Source of the DNA: Meconema thalassinum
Taxonomy: Eukaryota > Arthropoda > Insecta > Orthoptera > Tettigoniidae
Reading direction: 5' to 3'
DNA length: 64,000 nucleotides
Assembly: GCA_946902985.2 (NCBI GenBank)
Contig: OX336391.1
Coordinates: 144,091,074-144,155,073 of the forward strand
In this document: positions 8,569 through 19,515 of the stretch, one piece after another
Position numbering within the stretch: the stretch's first letter is position 1
Layout of the letters: every line of letters starts with the position of its first letter
Translations under genes and position numbers: made by a program
The notes under the pieces: generated by a model
Told to the model about the DNA's origin: nothing
Database searches by the model: none
The model's input: only the letters and a program-made list of their open reading frames with translations

Positions 8569-10990
8569 ACAGATCTTTCTTTATTGACACATGGTCAATA
8601 TGCTTAGCTTGTTTTACTCCTAAGTATTTGTAGGTGTCTTCTGCCAACATAGCCCTAATATGCTGTCCATCTTCCAGCTCATACCCGGACTTCTGTACTT
8701 TTCCTCTCACCACCTTTAGTGTCCGACACTTGTCCAAACCAAATCCCATTTGTATGTCTCGTGAGAATGCTTCAACTATTCTCAACAAGTTTTCCAGATG
8801 CGACTCTGTTTCGGCATAGAGTTTAAGGTCGTCCATGTATAGCAGATGATTTAGTCGAGTACCAATTCTCTTTCCAATCTTGATAGAAAAGCCATAGTGA
8901 GTAGAGTTAAGCTGGGTAGATAAAGGATTCATTGCCAGGACAAACCATAAGGGGCTAAGGGAGTCTCCTTGAAAGATGCCTCTCCGAATCGATATCTCAT
9001 CTGTTCGTATATCTCCGCATGGCGTACTGAGACACAGTCTAGTTTGCCATGCTGACATAACCCTTTCCAAGAAACTGACAAATACCTCATTGATCCTATA
9101 CAATCGCAGCACTGCTACTAGCCAGTCATGGGGCACAGAATCAAAGGCCTTCTTATAATCGATGTACGCCATATGAAGGTTTCGGTGATTTAAGTGTGCC
9201 TGGCCACACACAACTGAGTCAATTATTAGTTGTTCCTTGCACCCTTTTGAACCCTTTTTACAACCTTTCTGTTGCACGGCAATTATATTGTTTCTTTCAC
9301 AGTGTGCATATATCCTGTTAGCCAAGCATGATGTAATGATCTTATACAACGTGGGCAGACATGTGATGGGACGATATTTTGTAGGATCCCATGTATTCTG
9401 AAGATCTTTTGGAAGCAAATATGTGATGCCACGTGTGATGAATTCGGGTAAGCTATCAGGATGAAGGATGGAATCGTTAATGAACTCACCTAGTCGATTG
9501 TGGATGCTCCAGAACTTCTTATACCAAAAATTCTGAATCTGGTCAGGGCCAGGGGCTTTCCAATTCGCTAAGTTGTTGATAACTTCCTTAATATCATTTG
9601 TGGTGAATTTCTCGTGCTGCATTTGCTCAAATCTTTGGGAAGCTTGCTGTTCTTCTCTTACCCAAATTGATTGAGTGTCATGATGAGATGGTGTAGACAT
9701 ATGTTTTCCCCAAAATTCTTGAACTTCTTCTTTAGTCGGATAGCTTTTGTCCGCAGAAACCTTTATCTTACCCAGAGTCTGATAGAATCTTCTCTCTGAG
9801 TTGGCGAAAAGGAAGTTATCTTTCTTCCTCTTCATACTCTCCCTATACTTTGCAAGTCTGGCGGATAAAACAGACAGCCTTTGTTTCAAGGTATCTAAGC
9901 ACTCTTCAGGTGTTGAATTCGGTACATCTCGCTGTGTGTGGGCTGTGTTTTGTCTCATTATATGCTCAGCTTTCCTCAGTAATTTTCTTGTTCTTGTACC
10001 ACGAACATATTGTGTCATTCTAGCAATATCTGCCCTGAGCTGTTCAATCCTTCCAACAAGTCTTCTTTCCCAGTTTGGCATCGATGGCATTTGCTTTTTC
10101 CGTTCATGTTGTCCAATACCCATAGCTCTCACAACAGTTACTGCACCACAGTAAATAATAGTATGAAGGGATTCCAGATTGGCAGATGCTTCAACATGTT
10201 CCGGCAAAACATCCCGATTCATGATACTCAGTATCTTTGTCAGCTTTCTTGAACCATTGACTTCCGGTATTTTTGGCCTGCAATTTGTATCAGTTCCATA
10301 AAACTCTATGACTGTAGTCATCATTTCATTCTTCAACTTTCCAATTTGGTGTTGATCGATAATTTGCATGGAAACTGGATCTACTTCTTGAAGGTCCTGG
10401 CTATCAGCTTGTGCCGACTCCAGTTCTTCAGGAACACTTTTCTGAGTGTCTCCATTCACACCTTCCTTCTCACGCCGTACCTCTTCTTTAATGGTGTTCA
10501 TTCTGGCTTCAGGGATAAGATTATTCCGGAGAATAGCCCTGTATTGATCAGATACTCTCTGTTCGGTCACAGTTAGTTCAGGGTAATGCAACAGAAATTC
10601 AGAATGTAAGCGTTGCCTATAACCAACTGAATTCTGTCCGAAGTCAGTAACCCTAAAATAAGTGCATATTATGGTTTCATTCATGACATTTGTCCATTTA
10701 ATACGCTGTCGTGGCAGTCCTGCCTGGGTGAGCACAGGTTGAGTTACCTGTGCAGCACCTTCAGCAGGTGAAGTACTAGATAATGATTCACTTCGCTGCT
10801 CAGGCTCATCATGCAAACGCTTGTCGGCTGTAATGATTTCGGGATCTTGCCCGGTAGGGGCCCGCCTGTTCAGCCCTCTACCACCGGCGGCTCGCATACT
10901 GTCACGTCCAGCACCGGCTCCAAACGTGCCCTGGCGCTCCCCAGGCAGCGGCATTTCATCCGAGGCATTACTCGTTAATTTCTCCATCAT
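8495..10990 (-). CDS. N-terminal and reverse transcriptase part of the Dong/R4-like polyprotein
   Basis: An 831-residue frame. Residues about 95-165 (RIKWTNVMNETIICTYFRVT onward) form the Myb-like DNA-binding region usual in R2/R4-type elements. RT motifs follow: KAPGPDQ near 477, the motif A region YIDYKKAFDSVPHDW near 613, RRGIFQGDSLSPLWF (motif B), and YMDDLKLYA near 716, where YMDD replaces the commoner YADD/FADD, as in the R4 clade. The frame leaves homology at about 8565, where the thumb segment continues in another frame; the last residues before the stop at 8495 are spurious. The protein would bind target DNA and reverse-transcribe element RNA at the nick. Confidence 0.85.
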   Translation of the reverse strand: MMEKLTSNASDEMPLPGERQGTFGAGAGRDSMRAAGGRGLNRRAPTGQDPEIITADKRLHDEPEQRSESLSSTSPAEGAAQVTQPVLTQAGLPRQRIKWTNVMNETIICTYFRVTDFGQNSVGYRQRLHSEFLLHYPELTVTEQRVSDQYRAILRNNLIPEARMNTIKEEVRREKEGVNGDTQKSVPEELESAQADSQDLQEVDPVSMQIIDQHQIGKLKNEMMTTVIEFYGTDTNCRPKIPEVNGSRKLTKILSIMNRDVLPEHVEASANLESLHTIIYCGAVTVVRAMGIGQHERKKQMPSMPNWERRLVGRIEQLRADIARMTQYVRGTRTRKLLRKAEHIMRQNTAHTQRDVPNSTPEECLDTLKQRLSVLSARLAKYRESMKRKKDNFLFANSERRFYQTLGKIKVSADKSYPTKEEVQEFWGKHMSTPSHHDTQSIWVREEQQASQRFEQMQHEKFTTNDIKEVINNLANWKAPGPDQIQNFWYKKFWSIHNRLGEFINDSILHPDSLPEFITRGITYLLPKDLQNTWDPTKYRPITCLPTLYKIITSCLANRIYAHCERNNIIAVQQKGCKKGSKGCKEQLIIDSVVCGQAHLNHRNLHMAYIDYKKAFDSVPHDWLVAVLRLYRINEVFVSFLERVMSAWQTRLCLSTPCGDIRTDEISIRRGIFQGDSLSPLWFVLAMNPLSTQLNSTHYGFSIKIGKRIGTRLNHLLYMDDLKLYAETESHLENLLRIVEAFSRDIQMGFGLDKCRTLKVVRGKVQKSGYELEDGQHIRAMLAEDTYKYLGVKQAKHIDHVSIKKDLSCECQKIKTNYKNALEQQKLSESC

Positions 10991-11179
10991 GCATTAGATG
11001 GGTTTGCCTTTTATACCTACATCCAGGTTTTGTTATCAGCCGTCCCTAACATGGGATACAGACGCTGTTGGCAGCCGCCCGTTCCGGATCAGACGCTACC
11101 ATTGTAGGTTTAATTTTGGAGTTTTCCATCTCCTAGACAGGTTGCCTTCACTACAGCTCAGGAGTCCTGCCTACCCCAT

Positions 11180-11197
11180 TTATTATTATTATTATTA

Positions 11198-11247
<50 letters not shown>

Positions 11248-11264
11248 TATTATTATTATATTTA
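11180..11264. repeat. (ATT)n microsatellite at the 5' end of the Dong-like element
   Basis: About 28 ATT triplets with one CATT interruption. It is the presumed TAA-repeat target of the element; the opposite flank at 7241-7250 carries the same triplet. Confidence 0.9.
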
Positions 11265-11723
11265 CAGGCGTTCTCCTCAGGCACACTACATGGGCCTGCA
11301 ATATAAGAGCTACCGTGCACCCGACACGGTAATGAAGTTTCTCTGTCTATAGGGAACAATAGCACGATGCCATCACTCAAGAGATATCAAACGGAGTTCG
11401 CTTTCAAAGAAAGATATTCTGTGACGGAGCATATGTAAGATAAAGACATTGCTCTTCCGATATTGGCCGTGTTCGGAAATTGAACCACTCGTACGGAACT
11501 GGGAAAGAGCAAGGGGCGGGAGAAGATAAAAGGAATCTGCAAGATGATTCTCCGACACTAGCCTTCATTTTTCACACAGGGACGGTTTCTGCAAGCATTG
11601 CAAATCAATAAGAGGCTACAGCACTGTGTGAACATTCCGAGGAGTTCGATAGCAAAAGCCTTTACTACGATATACAAAATGTTCCAAATTATGGGTTTTA
11701 CGTTTTCATTAACTATCGTATCG
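11265..11723. other. No feature recognised
   Basis: Flank of the microsatellite with only short frames. CCGTGCACCCGACACGG near 11312-11328 is a small inverted repeat. Confidence 0.5.
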
Positions 11724-12178
11724 CGGGTTCAAACCTGGCCGAAGTCGTCGAATTTTTAAGAGCGTTAAAAATCCCTCAGTATGCTTTCCTTCGGAGGGGA
11801 AGTCAAGCCGAAGTCCCATGTCATAGATTTATGGCATGAAAAACAACCCTCCTCTAACTACACTTGCGTAAGCTAAAATTTGTAGGTTAGTTTGATAACG
11901 CTATATTCGTTCCAACGTTCGCCACCAGGTGCTGACTGCGATGTCATTTAGTAGTCAAGTCCGCAGCTATGTGTCGTGGATGGTAGCATTTGGTAGCAAA
12001 AGTAGGAACTACTTGAAAAAATTAATCGTCTGCAGTCCTTCTACCTGAATCACAGATAGCACACACTAATACACCCATCACAATTAACACCGGTTATCAG
12101 AGAAATTCTACACACACCCAAAGTACTCGGGGCTACATGTTCACATTGTCGCAGCCCCTAAACTAAGGAACCAACCAA
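11724..12178 (+). mobile_element. SINE family D, 5'-truncated copy
   Basis: Begins within the tRNA-like head at TCGCGGGTTCAAACCTGGCC (box B kept, box A missing). It then follows the body of the complete copy at 27307-27826: AGAGCGTTAAAAATCCCTCA, a CGTCGCCACC-type core, and the final CTAAACTAAGGAACCAACCAA. Several deletions relative to the full copy indicate age. Confidence 0.85.
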
Positions 12179-12204
12179 GCTAACTACCATAGCTTTGAAA
12201 GTCG

Positions 12205-12350
12205 CCGGTGGGGCGGATCTTTTACGTGCCAGTAAACCTACTCGCATTTAAGCACCCTCAGATGCCAAACGTTTACGCTGAGGTTCGATCCCTCAAACTT
12301 GGGCACAGGAGACGAGAATGTTACTGCCTTGCCAGTCAGCCAGCCTAATT
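12205..12350 (-). mobile_element. Old SINE fragment related to family C
   Basis: On the minus strand the piece reads as a tRNA-like head (GGCAAGGCAGTAACATTCTC, box B GGATCGAACCTC) followed by GGTTTACTGGCACGTAAAAG. That last motif is shared with SINE C at 19722 and 46987. Divergence is high; it may be a related subfamily. Confidence 0.65.
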
Positions 12351-12876
12351 CAAAATCATTTTATTGACCATCTCCTGGCATCTTTTGTAATCCTACTTAG
12401 TAATATTTTTTCCCCCGTGGACATATACCTTTTCTGATATGGAATTGCGTCTGGAAACTTTCAGAATTTCGGATCCCGAGGGATACCTAAGCTGGGTCCG
12501 TTTTCTTTTCTCATTGACTTCGGAATGTGCCCTCTAAGTCGGGTGATTTCAATCCATAGTTCATGAATGTTTGAATAGCTCAAGAGCGGATATACTCCAA
12601 ATCCCGCTGATCTAATTTGACACGAAAAGTAGATCGAAGTAATCTAAACAAAACGTGTGGCATTTTGCATTAACGAAGCTACTCTGTTAGTGGAAATTCT
12701 AAAAAAAAAAAAAACTTTGAGATTTTTAAAGAAAACATAGGCCTAATTAAGACTCGGTTAAACATTTGAAGTAATTTCAGCGCCTTGCAAAGATATTTTG
12801 GGCATTAAGCCCTGAAAAGTATGTAAATGAAATGTTGGAAAATTGCCATCGAGTCTAAAAATTTTGCACACCTCTG
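12351..12876 (-). mobile_element. hAT-like non-autonomous element, copy 1, one end lost
   Basis: Reverse complement of the elements at 32051-32631 and 48401-49315. The intact end ATTTTGCACACCTCTG lies at 12861-12876. The other end stops at TAATTCAAAATCATTTTATT, short of the second terminal repeat. Shared internal blocks include ACGTGTGGCATTTTGCATTA and the GGGTCCGTTTTCTTTTCTCA region. No transposase frame is present. Confidence 0.75.
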
Positions 12877-15800
12877 TAAGAGCTGGGGTAGTTTATTAGC
12901 TGAGGAATAACCCACCCACCAAGGGAAGATGATTAAGAGAAGGAAGTAGATTTGGGATTGGAAAAGAAGGATAGAAAAATAGGAGGAGAGTCCCACAAAA
13001 TTAATAAGTTTAGTTTTAAACACACTTAAAGGTGGTTGCCACCGAAAATCCGCTTTCGGATACCTAAAATGAGTAAGGACTTGGTCTAAGCTGACGAGAA
13101 ACACAGATAGAACTTGGGCTGTTTGCAAGAGAGTGGCTTTCGTATAATCCCTCTCAAGCATATATAAAACTACTATGGGGAAGAGTGCTGGTCTGGCAAG
13201 ACTGAGAGGAACAAATTTACTGTATGTCTTCTCAAAGAAATTAGGTTTTACAAAGTAATTCGAAGAATGCCAATGATTTAACTCAGGTTTGGTATTTTCA
13301 ATTTCCAAAATTATGGAGTTCCTGTAAGGGCGACCAAGTGTCTCTAAAAAGGAAAATGATAAAAGATTGTGCCTTATTGGGTAATCTTGGTAAATGAACC
13401 AATGGTTGCATTGGAAAATGGCTAAGCTTTTACTCAGCGAGGAGCCGGCTAAAAGTTTAGACAAAAAGAAACACTTATCTTTTAGAAAACTGACCATAAG
13501 TTTTCGGAGAGGGTCTCCACAAGCAGGTAGCTGGCTTAGCGAGCTTTACTTGCCTTACTGGCCAATTAGAATTAGCTATTAACGCTAAAAAGAACTTTAG
13601 TGAGGTGAAAATTAAGAGTTCTTGCTCAAATGCAACAAATGGTGAAAGCCCTATTAATGATTTTAATGTCATTGAGTGCGGAGAGTCAAGGAAGACAGGA
13701 TTTTGCCTAAACTTTATATTCGTAAATGAAAAAGCGAAGGGAAACGATTCATTTATTTTACAATTAGAAGAAGTTTGAGGAAATTAACAATTATGCAATA
13801 TAATTTTGACAAACATAGTTCATTTGAACTTTTTAACAAATAGGGTCGCAGACCTCTCAACATTAAACGGTTGCTCCAGGCAATTGACAATTTACAAGGT
13901 TTCAAACCTTACATGTTTCTAAAATCTTTATAAGATTTAAACCAATGAACAATGAAATAATTAAAGCTTGAACGTGAATTGGAGTACAAAGAGTGCACCT
14001 TAAGAAATTCTGGAGAGAATGTTCTAGAGAAAGTGACAACTTTGAAAATAACAATAATAACAACATGAAAAATAAGATAGAAGTTCCTACAACTTCTTAT
14101 ATTTATACAGAATTAATATATGAGAATTATACAAAGAGGGCAGGTCACTTACTGTGAAACCTGAAGAAAGTGAAAAGGAAAGTTCCAGACTTCCCAAGTT
14201 TGAGCAGGAATCACTAGCCAAATGGGACAGTTTCCATTTCGTGAAACCTGAACATGACTCGCTCAAGAGTTTAAAGAATTGTTTTCCCTGATTATGGGAA
14301 AGGAACAACGTGAATTTAAAACTTGTATCACACAAGCAATTATGCAGAATTTAATTAATGTTGAACTAGCAAAGTTGGAAGGGCACTTCGTGAGTGACAC
14401 CTTATAGAAAAGTTTCAATTTTATTAATAATGGTGGTTAGTAGAAGGTTGAGGAAAGATAATTGGGATATAGGATCAATGTTCATGGCCGTATTTAATAT
14501 AACCGGACGATCGCGACGCGGTAGAAACGTGGAGCAAGCACTGTTTATCACTGTAGTCTATGAAGATGGATGCAAAGTTCACTGTAGAAACACTAAAGTT
14601 TATGAAAAAGAAAGTTATTGCAATTATGGAAATAACTGATTGCACTATATAGGTGAGAGTCTATTTCTTGAAAAAGTTGTGATTTACAATTAAATGCGCC
14701 ATAGAATGTTCCAGAGGTTCCAGCGGTGGAAGAAAGTTAGCTATTGCAAAAATTTGTAAGGAAGATTCCTCATTTTAAATATCATTGTCCCAAGTGAGCG
14801 AAAAACACTTGACGGCAAGACTCGCAGATAGAGTACAAGATCTCGAAGGTTCCAGAACGACCTTAGCAGAAAAATGGGGTTGAGAAAATCCAACGGAGGA
14901 ACTAGCTTTATAATTATAGACAGCGGGTATTAGATAATATCCCACGTAGCGAGAGGATTTCTCATTTGAATAGCTTAAGAAAAGCTCTTTTTTAGTAAGG
15001 TTGGCTTATACAAGCAAAAGCTCAACATGGCAAATCCCACGAAGAATGATTTTTGCCCCAAAGTAAATAATTTCACACTGTCTATAAATTATAATTAAAA
15101 GCACGTGGAAGTTAAAACCATGAAGATGAGGTTAAAACTTTTAAAATGGTACTTATCTTGATTTCATGTTGAAGTCGAAGTTTCCGTTGATGACTACTTA
15201 GCCAACATGGCGTAGAAGAGGGTGAGCCTCTTGGTTTGAGGAGGCAAGCTCGAGCGGAGCTTTGACTGACCGAGTCAACTGCAGACTGAGAAGTGAGAGC
15301 TGCTCAACGGAGCACGGAGGGACCAAGAAAGGGGGAAAGAGTGGGGGGTAGGAGACAAAAGGAGAACATATAAACATTGCCAACTTTAAAACAAAAAATT
15401 AATCTCTTGCTGAGCTGATCTTCTAAGAGTTGATAACAGATGATACTAGCGCAGCATGGTGAGTAAAGAAGTAGACGTAGTCCTCTTGCTCAAGGAGAAA
15501 ATAGCTGGCGATGGTGACAGGATCTGGTGGCCAAATGGATAAGTAAGTCCTCTAGCACCAGGAAGAGTTGAGGAGCTTCAGAGATTCGCTGCGAGGTGAC
15601 GCTAGGTGGGTCACAGAAGTTATATATCTAGAACAGACTTATAAAGACATAAGAGATATGCCCAACAAGGAGAAAACAGATGATCACTGTTGGTGTTTGA
15701 CAAAGAGGAAGGAAGAAATGAACATGCAAAGAGCAATAAAAATTATATCTCAGGTACCGTGTATTCAAAGAATACACCAAGAGCGTAGGCCTACCTAGGT

Positions 15801-15889
15801 TCACCTAACGACTTTTTTAGTGCTACACCATCGAGCCTGGATTGGATAAATTAGGTTGTAATAAAGTTGATATCTGTGCTTGTATGTAC

Positions 15890-15892
<3 letters not shown>
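12877..15892. other. 3-kb stretch without a recognisable gene
   Basis: AT-rich and interrupted in all frames. The longest frame, 230 codons on the minus strand at 12805-13497, runs into the terminal repeat of the hAT-like element and has no family motif, so it is probably chance. A TGGCGATGGTGACAGG string at about 15507 resembles some gypsy-type primer-binding sites, but no LTR end precedes it. The region may be a long LTR or decayed repeat. Confidence 0.4.

Positions 15893-15927
<35 letters not shown>
15893..15927. repeat. (ATT)n tract at the 3' end of the APE-type LINE
   Basis: Eleven to twelve ATT triplets. Read on the element's strand it is (AAT)n, either its tail or the target repeat. 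Confidence 0.9.
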
Positions 15928-15928
<1 letters not shown>

Positions 15929-18900
15929 TTCTTTAATCGTATCGGCCAACTAAGGACCACGTTATTTCAACTGGCTTCTCTGGGCTTTGATGTTTGCCCA
16001 GTGTTCCTTCATACGTTGCCGGTGTTGCTCTTTTCTTTCTTCCGTCTTCAACTTCGGTTTTTCTTGAAAACCCTGGTGGTCGTGTAGTTTCTTCCTGAGG
16101 GGATTGCGTTCTTGAATATCCTCACAGGTAATTTCCATCTCTTGCAGGTCACTTTCTACCTCTTCGAACCAGGCTGGCTTGGTCTTCTTATTTTTAAAAT
16201 AGTTAAAGATCCGGTTCGTCAATCGTGTGGGTTTCATTCTAAGCAAGTGGCCATAAAATGCAATCCTCCTTTTCCTCATTACATCAGAGATCTTCTGGAC
16301 ATGAATATACAGTTCATAGTTATGCCGTCGTCTATATTCACCGTTGTCTTTAATCGGGCCAAGAATTTTCCTCAAGATCTTTCTTTCCTTGATCTCCAAT
16401 TTTTCTACCAGGCCTTTCTTGTTCATGGTGAGGCATTCCGCTGCGTACAGAGCCTCTGGTCGTATGACAGTGCAATAATGCCTAAGTTTTGCGTTCAGGG
16501 ATATTGACTTTTTGTTGTAAACGTCCTTGGTGAGTTGGTACGCCATTTCCATTTTGTTCATGCGCGAAGTGAAGGTTTCTTTCTCACATACGTTGGGTTC
16601 TATCCACTCGCCAAGATATTTAAACTTATCTGTCCGTTTGATTTTCCCCTGGTTTACTTTTAGCTCCCTTGGTGCTGGCTTGATGTTAGTTATGAAGTGT
16701 GTTTTCTCCAAAGAGATCTGAAGACCAACTTTTGTTGCCTGTACCTGCAGCTGGTTAATTTGTTTTGTGGCCATGTCTAAAGAGTCGGAGAAAATTGCAA
16801 GATCATCTGCAAAAGCGAGGCAATCAATAGAAAGGTTCATGTTCTTGTAACCCAGTCGTACTCCATTTTGGACCCCATCGTTCATTTCTTTGCGCCACTC
16901 GCGGATGACCTTTTCCAGTGCACAGTTGAAGAGCAGGGGTGAAAGCCCATCTCCCTGCCTAACTCCTGTCTTAATTTCGAAAGAGTCCGAAATTTCTCCT
17001 CTGAACTTGACTCTGGAGGTGGTGTTAGCTAAGGTCTGTTGAATGATTGCCCTGGTTTTATTATCCAATCCAAATTCCTTTAGAATTTGAATAAGAGCTA
17101 TTCTATCAATCGAATCATAGGCCTTCTTGAAGTCGACGAAGGTTACCACAAATTTCTTGTTCCTTTGCTTCAGATAGAAAAGGATGGATTTCAGATTCAT
17201 AATTTGTTCTGCACATGAGCGCTCTTTCCTGAACCCTCCTTGGTATTCTCCTAATTGTGGATCAAGTTGTTGTTCTGCCCTAATCTGCAGAGCTTTTGAA
17301 ATAATTTTGTAAGTTATCAGTAGGAGGGAAATGCCGCGGTAGTTGTTAACGTCCGTTTTGTCACCTTTCTTATGCAGGGGATGAATCAAGGCAGAAGTCC
17401 AGTCACGTGGAAGTTTCTCAGTTTCCCAAATCTCCTTGATAATGTCAGTCAATTTATCAATCATCTTTTCACCAGCATACTTCCACAATTCGGCGATTAT
17501 CGAGTCCTCACCTGGTGCCTTGTTGTTCTTAAGTGACTGGATAATCTGTTTGATTTCTTCTTTCGTTGGAGGGGATGAATCTGGGTGGACTTGTACGTTG
17601 TCTTCAAATGAGAAAGTGGATTTGGGAGTCTCACAATTAAGGAGGGATTCAAAGTATTTCGCTAGAATCTGGCAATTTTCTCTCTCACTGTAAGCTAGTC
17701 TCCCATTTGAGTCTTTGAACTGTAGACTCGGAGGATTGTATTTGCTTAGATTGCGTTTGAAGGTTCTGTAGAAGTCCCTTGTGTTGTTCCTCTGAAAGTC
17801 TAGCTCAATTTGAGTTAGTTGGCTCTTGTTGTAGGCACGTTTTACATTGCGGATGATTTTTGCAGCGCGTTGTCTCTCGTTCACGAAGTTTTCCCAATTT
17901 TCTTGGTTCTTTCCCGAGTTCCATTTCTGCCAGGCAAGTTGTCTTTGCTTTACCACTGAATCACATGCATTATTCCACCACGCATGTTTCTTTGACTTCG
18001 TCAGTGGAACTGTCTCCTGTGCTGTTGTGACCAAGGCCTGTTGTAGTTCATCCCAGTTTTCGGGATTCCAAGATTCTAGTTTTTGAGTAAATTTAGGGCA
18101 CAATCGTAGTTTTTCCGTATCAAATCGATTGATCTTTTTTAAGACGGCCTTTCTGGTGTTTCTCGGAATCAGCTTAACTTTGATTTTGGATAGATAGTGA
18201 TCCGAATCTAGATTGGCATTTCTTAGAACCTTCACATTCTGTATTTCTCTCTGAGCTTTACGTGCAATAGCGACGTGATCAATTTGAAATTCGCCGAGAT
18301 TTGGATTCGGAGATGTCCAAGTCTTCTGTTTTCTCGGAAGGTGTTTGAACGCTGTGGATTTTATTACAAGATTGAAAGCCTTACATAGTTCTACGAGCCT
18401 CTCACCATTGCGATTTGTTCTCTGGTGAGCTGGATAGTTTCCGATAATGTTTTGGAACTTTCTTTCCTTACCCAGCTGTGCATTGAAATCTCCAAGAAGC
18501 ATAATCGTGTGTTTGTCTGGAATCTTACAGAGAACATCTTCAAGGTCTTCCCAGAATCTATCCGTTCCTTCCGGGTCTCTCTTATTCGCTTGATTGATTG
18601 GCGCATGGACATTCACAACAGTATAAACTTTGTTTGTGCTCCGGAAGGAGAGAGTTGAAACTCGACTGCTAGGCGAGTTGAAGCCAATTATTGAATCCAA
18701 AATCTTCCTACTGACGATGAATCCTGTGCCAAGGTTGGGAACTGTTTTTATTACACGTTTACCAGTTTTACCTTTAAAAATTCTGTAGCCTTCTGACTCA
18801 AAGGCTTGTTTATCTGTGAATCTCGTTTCTTGAATTGCTGCAATCAGGATTTGGTGTTGGGATAAGGAATCAGTTAGTTGTTTCAATTTACCAATCTTCC

Positions 18901-19417
18901 GAAGGGAATTCGTGTTAAAGGTAGCAAAGAAATTCCGGCGTTTGTGTTGGATCTTTCCTGGAGTCTCCGATACCTCCATGCATGTCGGCGCAGGCTCCCC
19001 AGATTCCGAAGGCCTGCATGCTTCGCTCAAGGCGAAGGTGGATTGGTTACCACCTGGGGTAGTAGCTTTTGCTGAACTTTCCTCCATGCTTTGAACAGTT
19101 GAAAAACTGTAGTTTGGGGTCAGTGATGTTTCACACCGACCAGGGTACTACCAAGGTTGTGAGCCTTGGAGCCCCCAGCACTGATCGGCTCGCCGACCCA
19201 GTTTCCCGCTGGGATTGGTTACCCAACCTTCCACTGAGTTGCTCGGCTTAACAGGGGCACCTCTTGTAGGTTATGTGCCGGAGTTGGAGTGAAAGAGGCT
19301 AGTTGGATTCTCTTGCTGAATCCAATATGTTATGGTTGCAGATGACAGGCAACGACGCATTTCACTCCCATTTGCCCAGAGCCACATGGACTCCTCCCAG
19401 GTTAATTCCTGGGACCT
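15928..19417 (-). mobile_element. APE-type non-LTR retrotransposon, apparently full length
   Basis: A 3.5-kb minus-strand element with a 330-base 5' UTR, a single long intact frame and a short 3' UTR, with (AAT)n at both ends (15893-15927 and 19418-19492). The C-terminal sequence is homologous to the 5'-truncated fragment at 21075-21400, so the family has other copies here. The clade (RTE-like or a related group) is uncertain. An intact frame and full length suggest recent activity. Confidence 0.85.
15962..19087 (-). CDS. Endonuclease-reverse transcriptase polyprotein of the non-LTR element (intact)
   Basis: 1041 residues, no stop or frameshift. The N-terminal AP-type endonuclease shows FNTNSLRK near 57, AAIQETRF near 82-90 (metal-binding E), LLGDFNAQLG near 195 (catalytic D) and SDHYLS near 292 (catalytic DH). 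The RT shows KAPGEDS near 524, FVDFKKAYDSIDR near 648 (motif A), GVRQGDGLSPLLFN near 706 (motif B) and FADDLAIF near 757 (motif C, FADD). The C-terminus ends in a basic segment (EERKEQHRQRMKEHWANIK) also seen in the fragment at 21087-21365. No separate ORF1/Gag is evident. The ATG at 19087 is the first in frame, after a GC-rich leader. The protein nicks DNA and primes reverse transcription. Confidence 0.93.
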   Translation of the reverse strand: MEESSAKATTPGGNQSTFALSEACRPSESGEPAPTCMEVSETPGKIQHKRRNFFATFNTNSLRKIGKLKQLTDSLSQHQILIAAIQETRFTDKQAFESEGYRIFKGKTGKRVIKTVPNLGTGFIVSRKILDSIIGFNSPSSRVSTLSFRSTNKVYTVVNVHAPINQANKRDPEGTDRFWEDLEDVLCKIPDKHTIMLLGDFNAQLGKERKFQNIIGNYPAHQRTNRNGERLVELCKAFNLVIKSTAFKHLPRKQKTWTSPNPNLGEFQIDHVAIARKAQREIQNVKVLRNANLDSDHYLSKIKVKLIPRNTRKAVLKKINRFDTEKLRLCPKFTQKLESWNPENWDELQQALVTTAQETVPLTKSKKHAWWNNACDSVVKQRQLAWQKWNSGKNQENWENFVNERQRAAKIIRNVKRAYNKSQLTQIELDFQRNNTRDFYRTFKRNLSKYNPPSLQFKDSNGRLAYSERENCQILAKYFESLLNCETPKSTFSFEDNVQVHPDSSPPTKEEIKQIIQSLKNNKAPGEDSIIAELWKYAGEKMIDKLTDIIKEIWETEKLPRDWTSALIHPLHKKGDKTDVNNYRGISLLLITYKIISKALQIRAEQQLDPQLGEYQGGFRKERSCAEQIMNLKSILFYLKQRNKKFVVTFVDFKKAYDSIDRIALIQILKEFGLDNKTRAIIQQTLANTTSRVKFRGEISDSFEIKTGVRQGDGLSPLLFNCALEKVIREWRKEMNDGVQNGVRLGYKNMNLSIDCLAFADDLAIFSDSLDMATKQINQLQVQATKVGLQISLEKTHFITNIKPAPRELKVNQGKIKRTDKFKYLGEWIEPNVCEKETFTSRMNKMEMAYQLTKDVYNKKSISLNAKLRHYCTVIRPEALYAAECLTMNKKGLVEKLEIKERKILRKILGPIKDNGEYRRRHNYELYIHVQKISDVMRKRRIAFYGHLLRMKPTRLTNRIFNYFKNKKTKPAWFEEVESDLQEMEITCEDIQERNPLRKKLHDHQGFQEKPKLKTEERKEQHRQRMKEHWANIKAQRSQLK

Positions 19418-19492
19418 ATTATTATTATTATTATTATTATTATATTATTATTATTATTATTAATAATATTATTATTATTATTATTACTATTA
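19418..19492. repeat. (ATT)n tract at the 5' end of the LINE, also the tail of SINE E
   Basis: Mixed ATT and AAT triplets. On the minus strand it continues from the end of SINE E (20101-20330, interrupted by SINE B), so it is probably that SINE's AAT tail, into which the LINE integrated. Confidence 0.7.
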
Positions 19493-19515
19493 GCCTATTA
19501 TTGTGTTTAATGTGT

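Larger units (their letters stand above)
7251..11179 (-). mobile_element. Dong/R4-like non-LTR retrotransposon, nearly full length, between ATT tracts
   Basis: A 3.9-kb minus-strand element with a 5' UTR (about 10991-11179), a long frame with Myb-like DNA-binding and RT domains, and a C-terminal zinc finger plus restriction-like endonuclease. It is bounded by ATT triplets at 7241-7250 and 11180-11264, that is (TAA)n on its own strand. Dong of Bombyx, in the R4 clade, is known to integrate into TAA repeats, so both architecture and target agree. Two frameshifts near 8560 and 8366 make this copy inactive. Confidence 0.85.

Noticed and set aside
12805..13497. 230-codon minus-strand frame
   Set aside because: Its 3' part runs into the hAT-like terminal repeat; no motif and no second copy, so likely chance.
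15500..15530. Gypsy-type primer-binding site TGGCGATGGTGACAGG
   Set aside because: No LTR end precedes it and no gag follows before the LINE at 15928.
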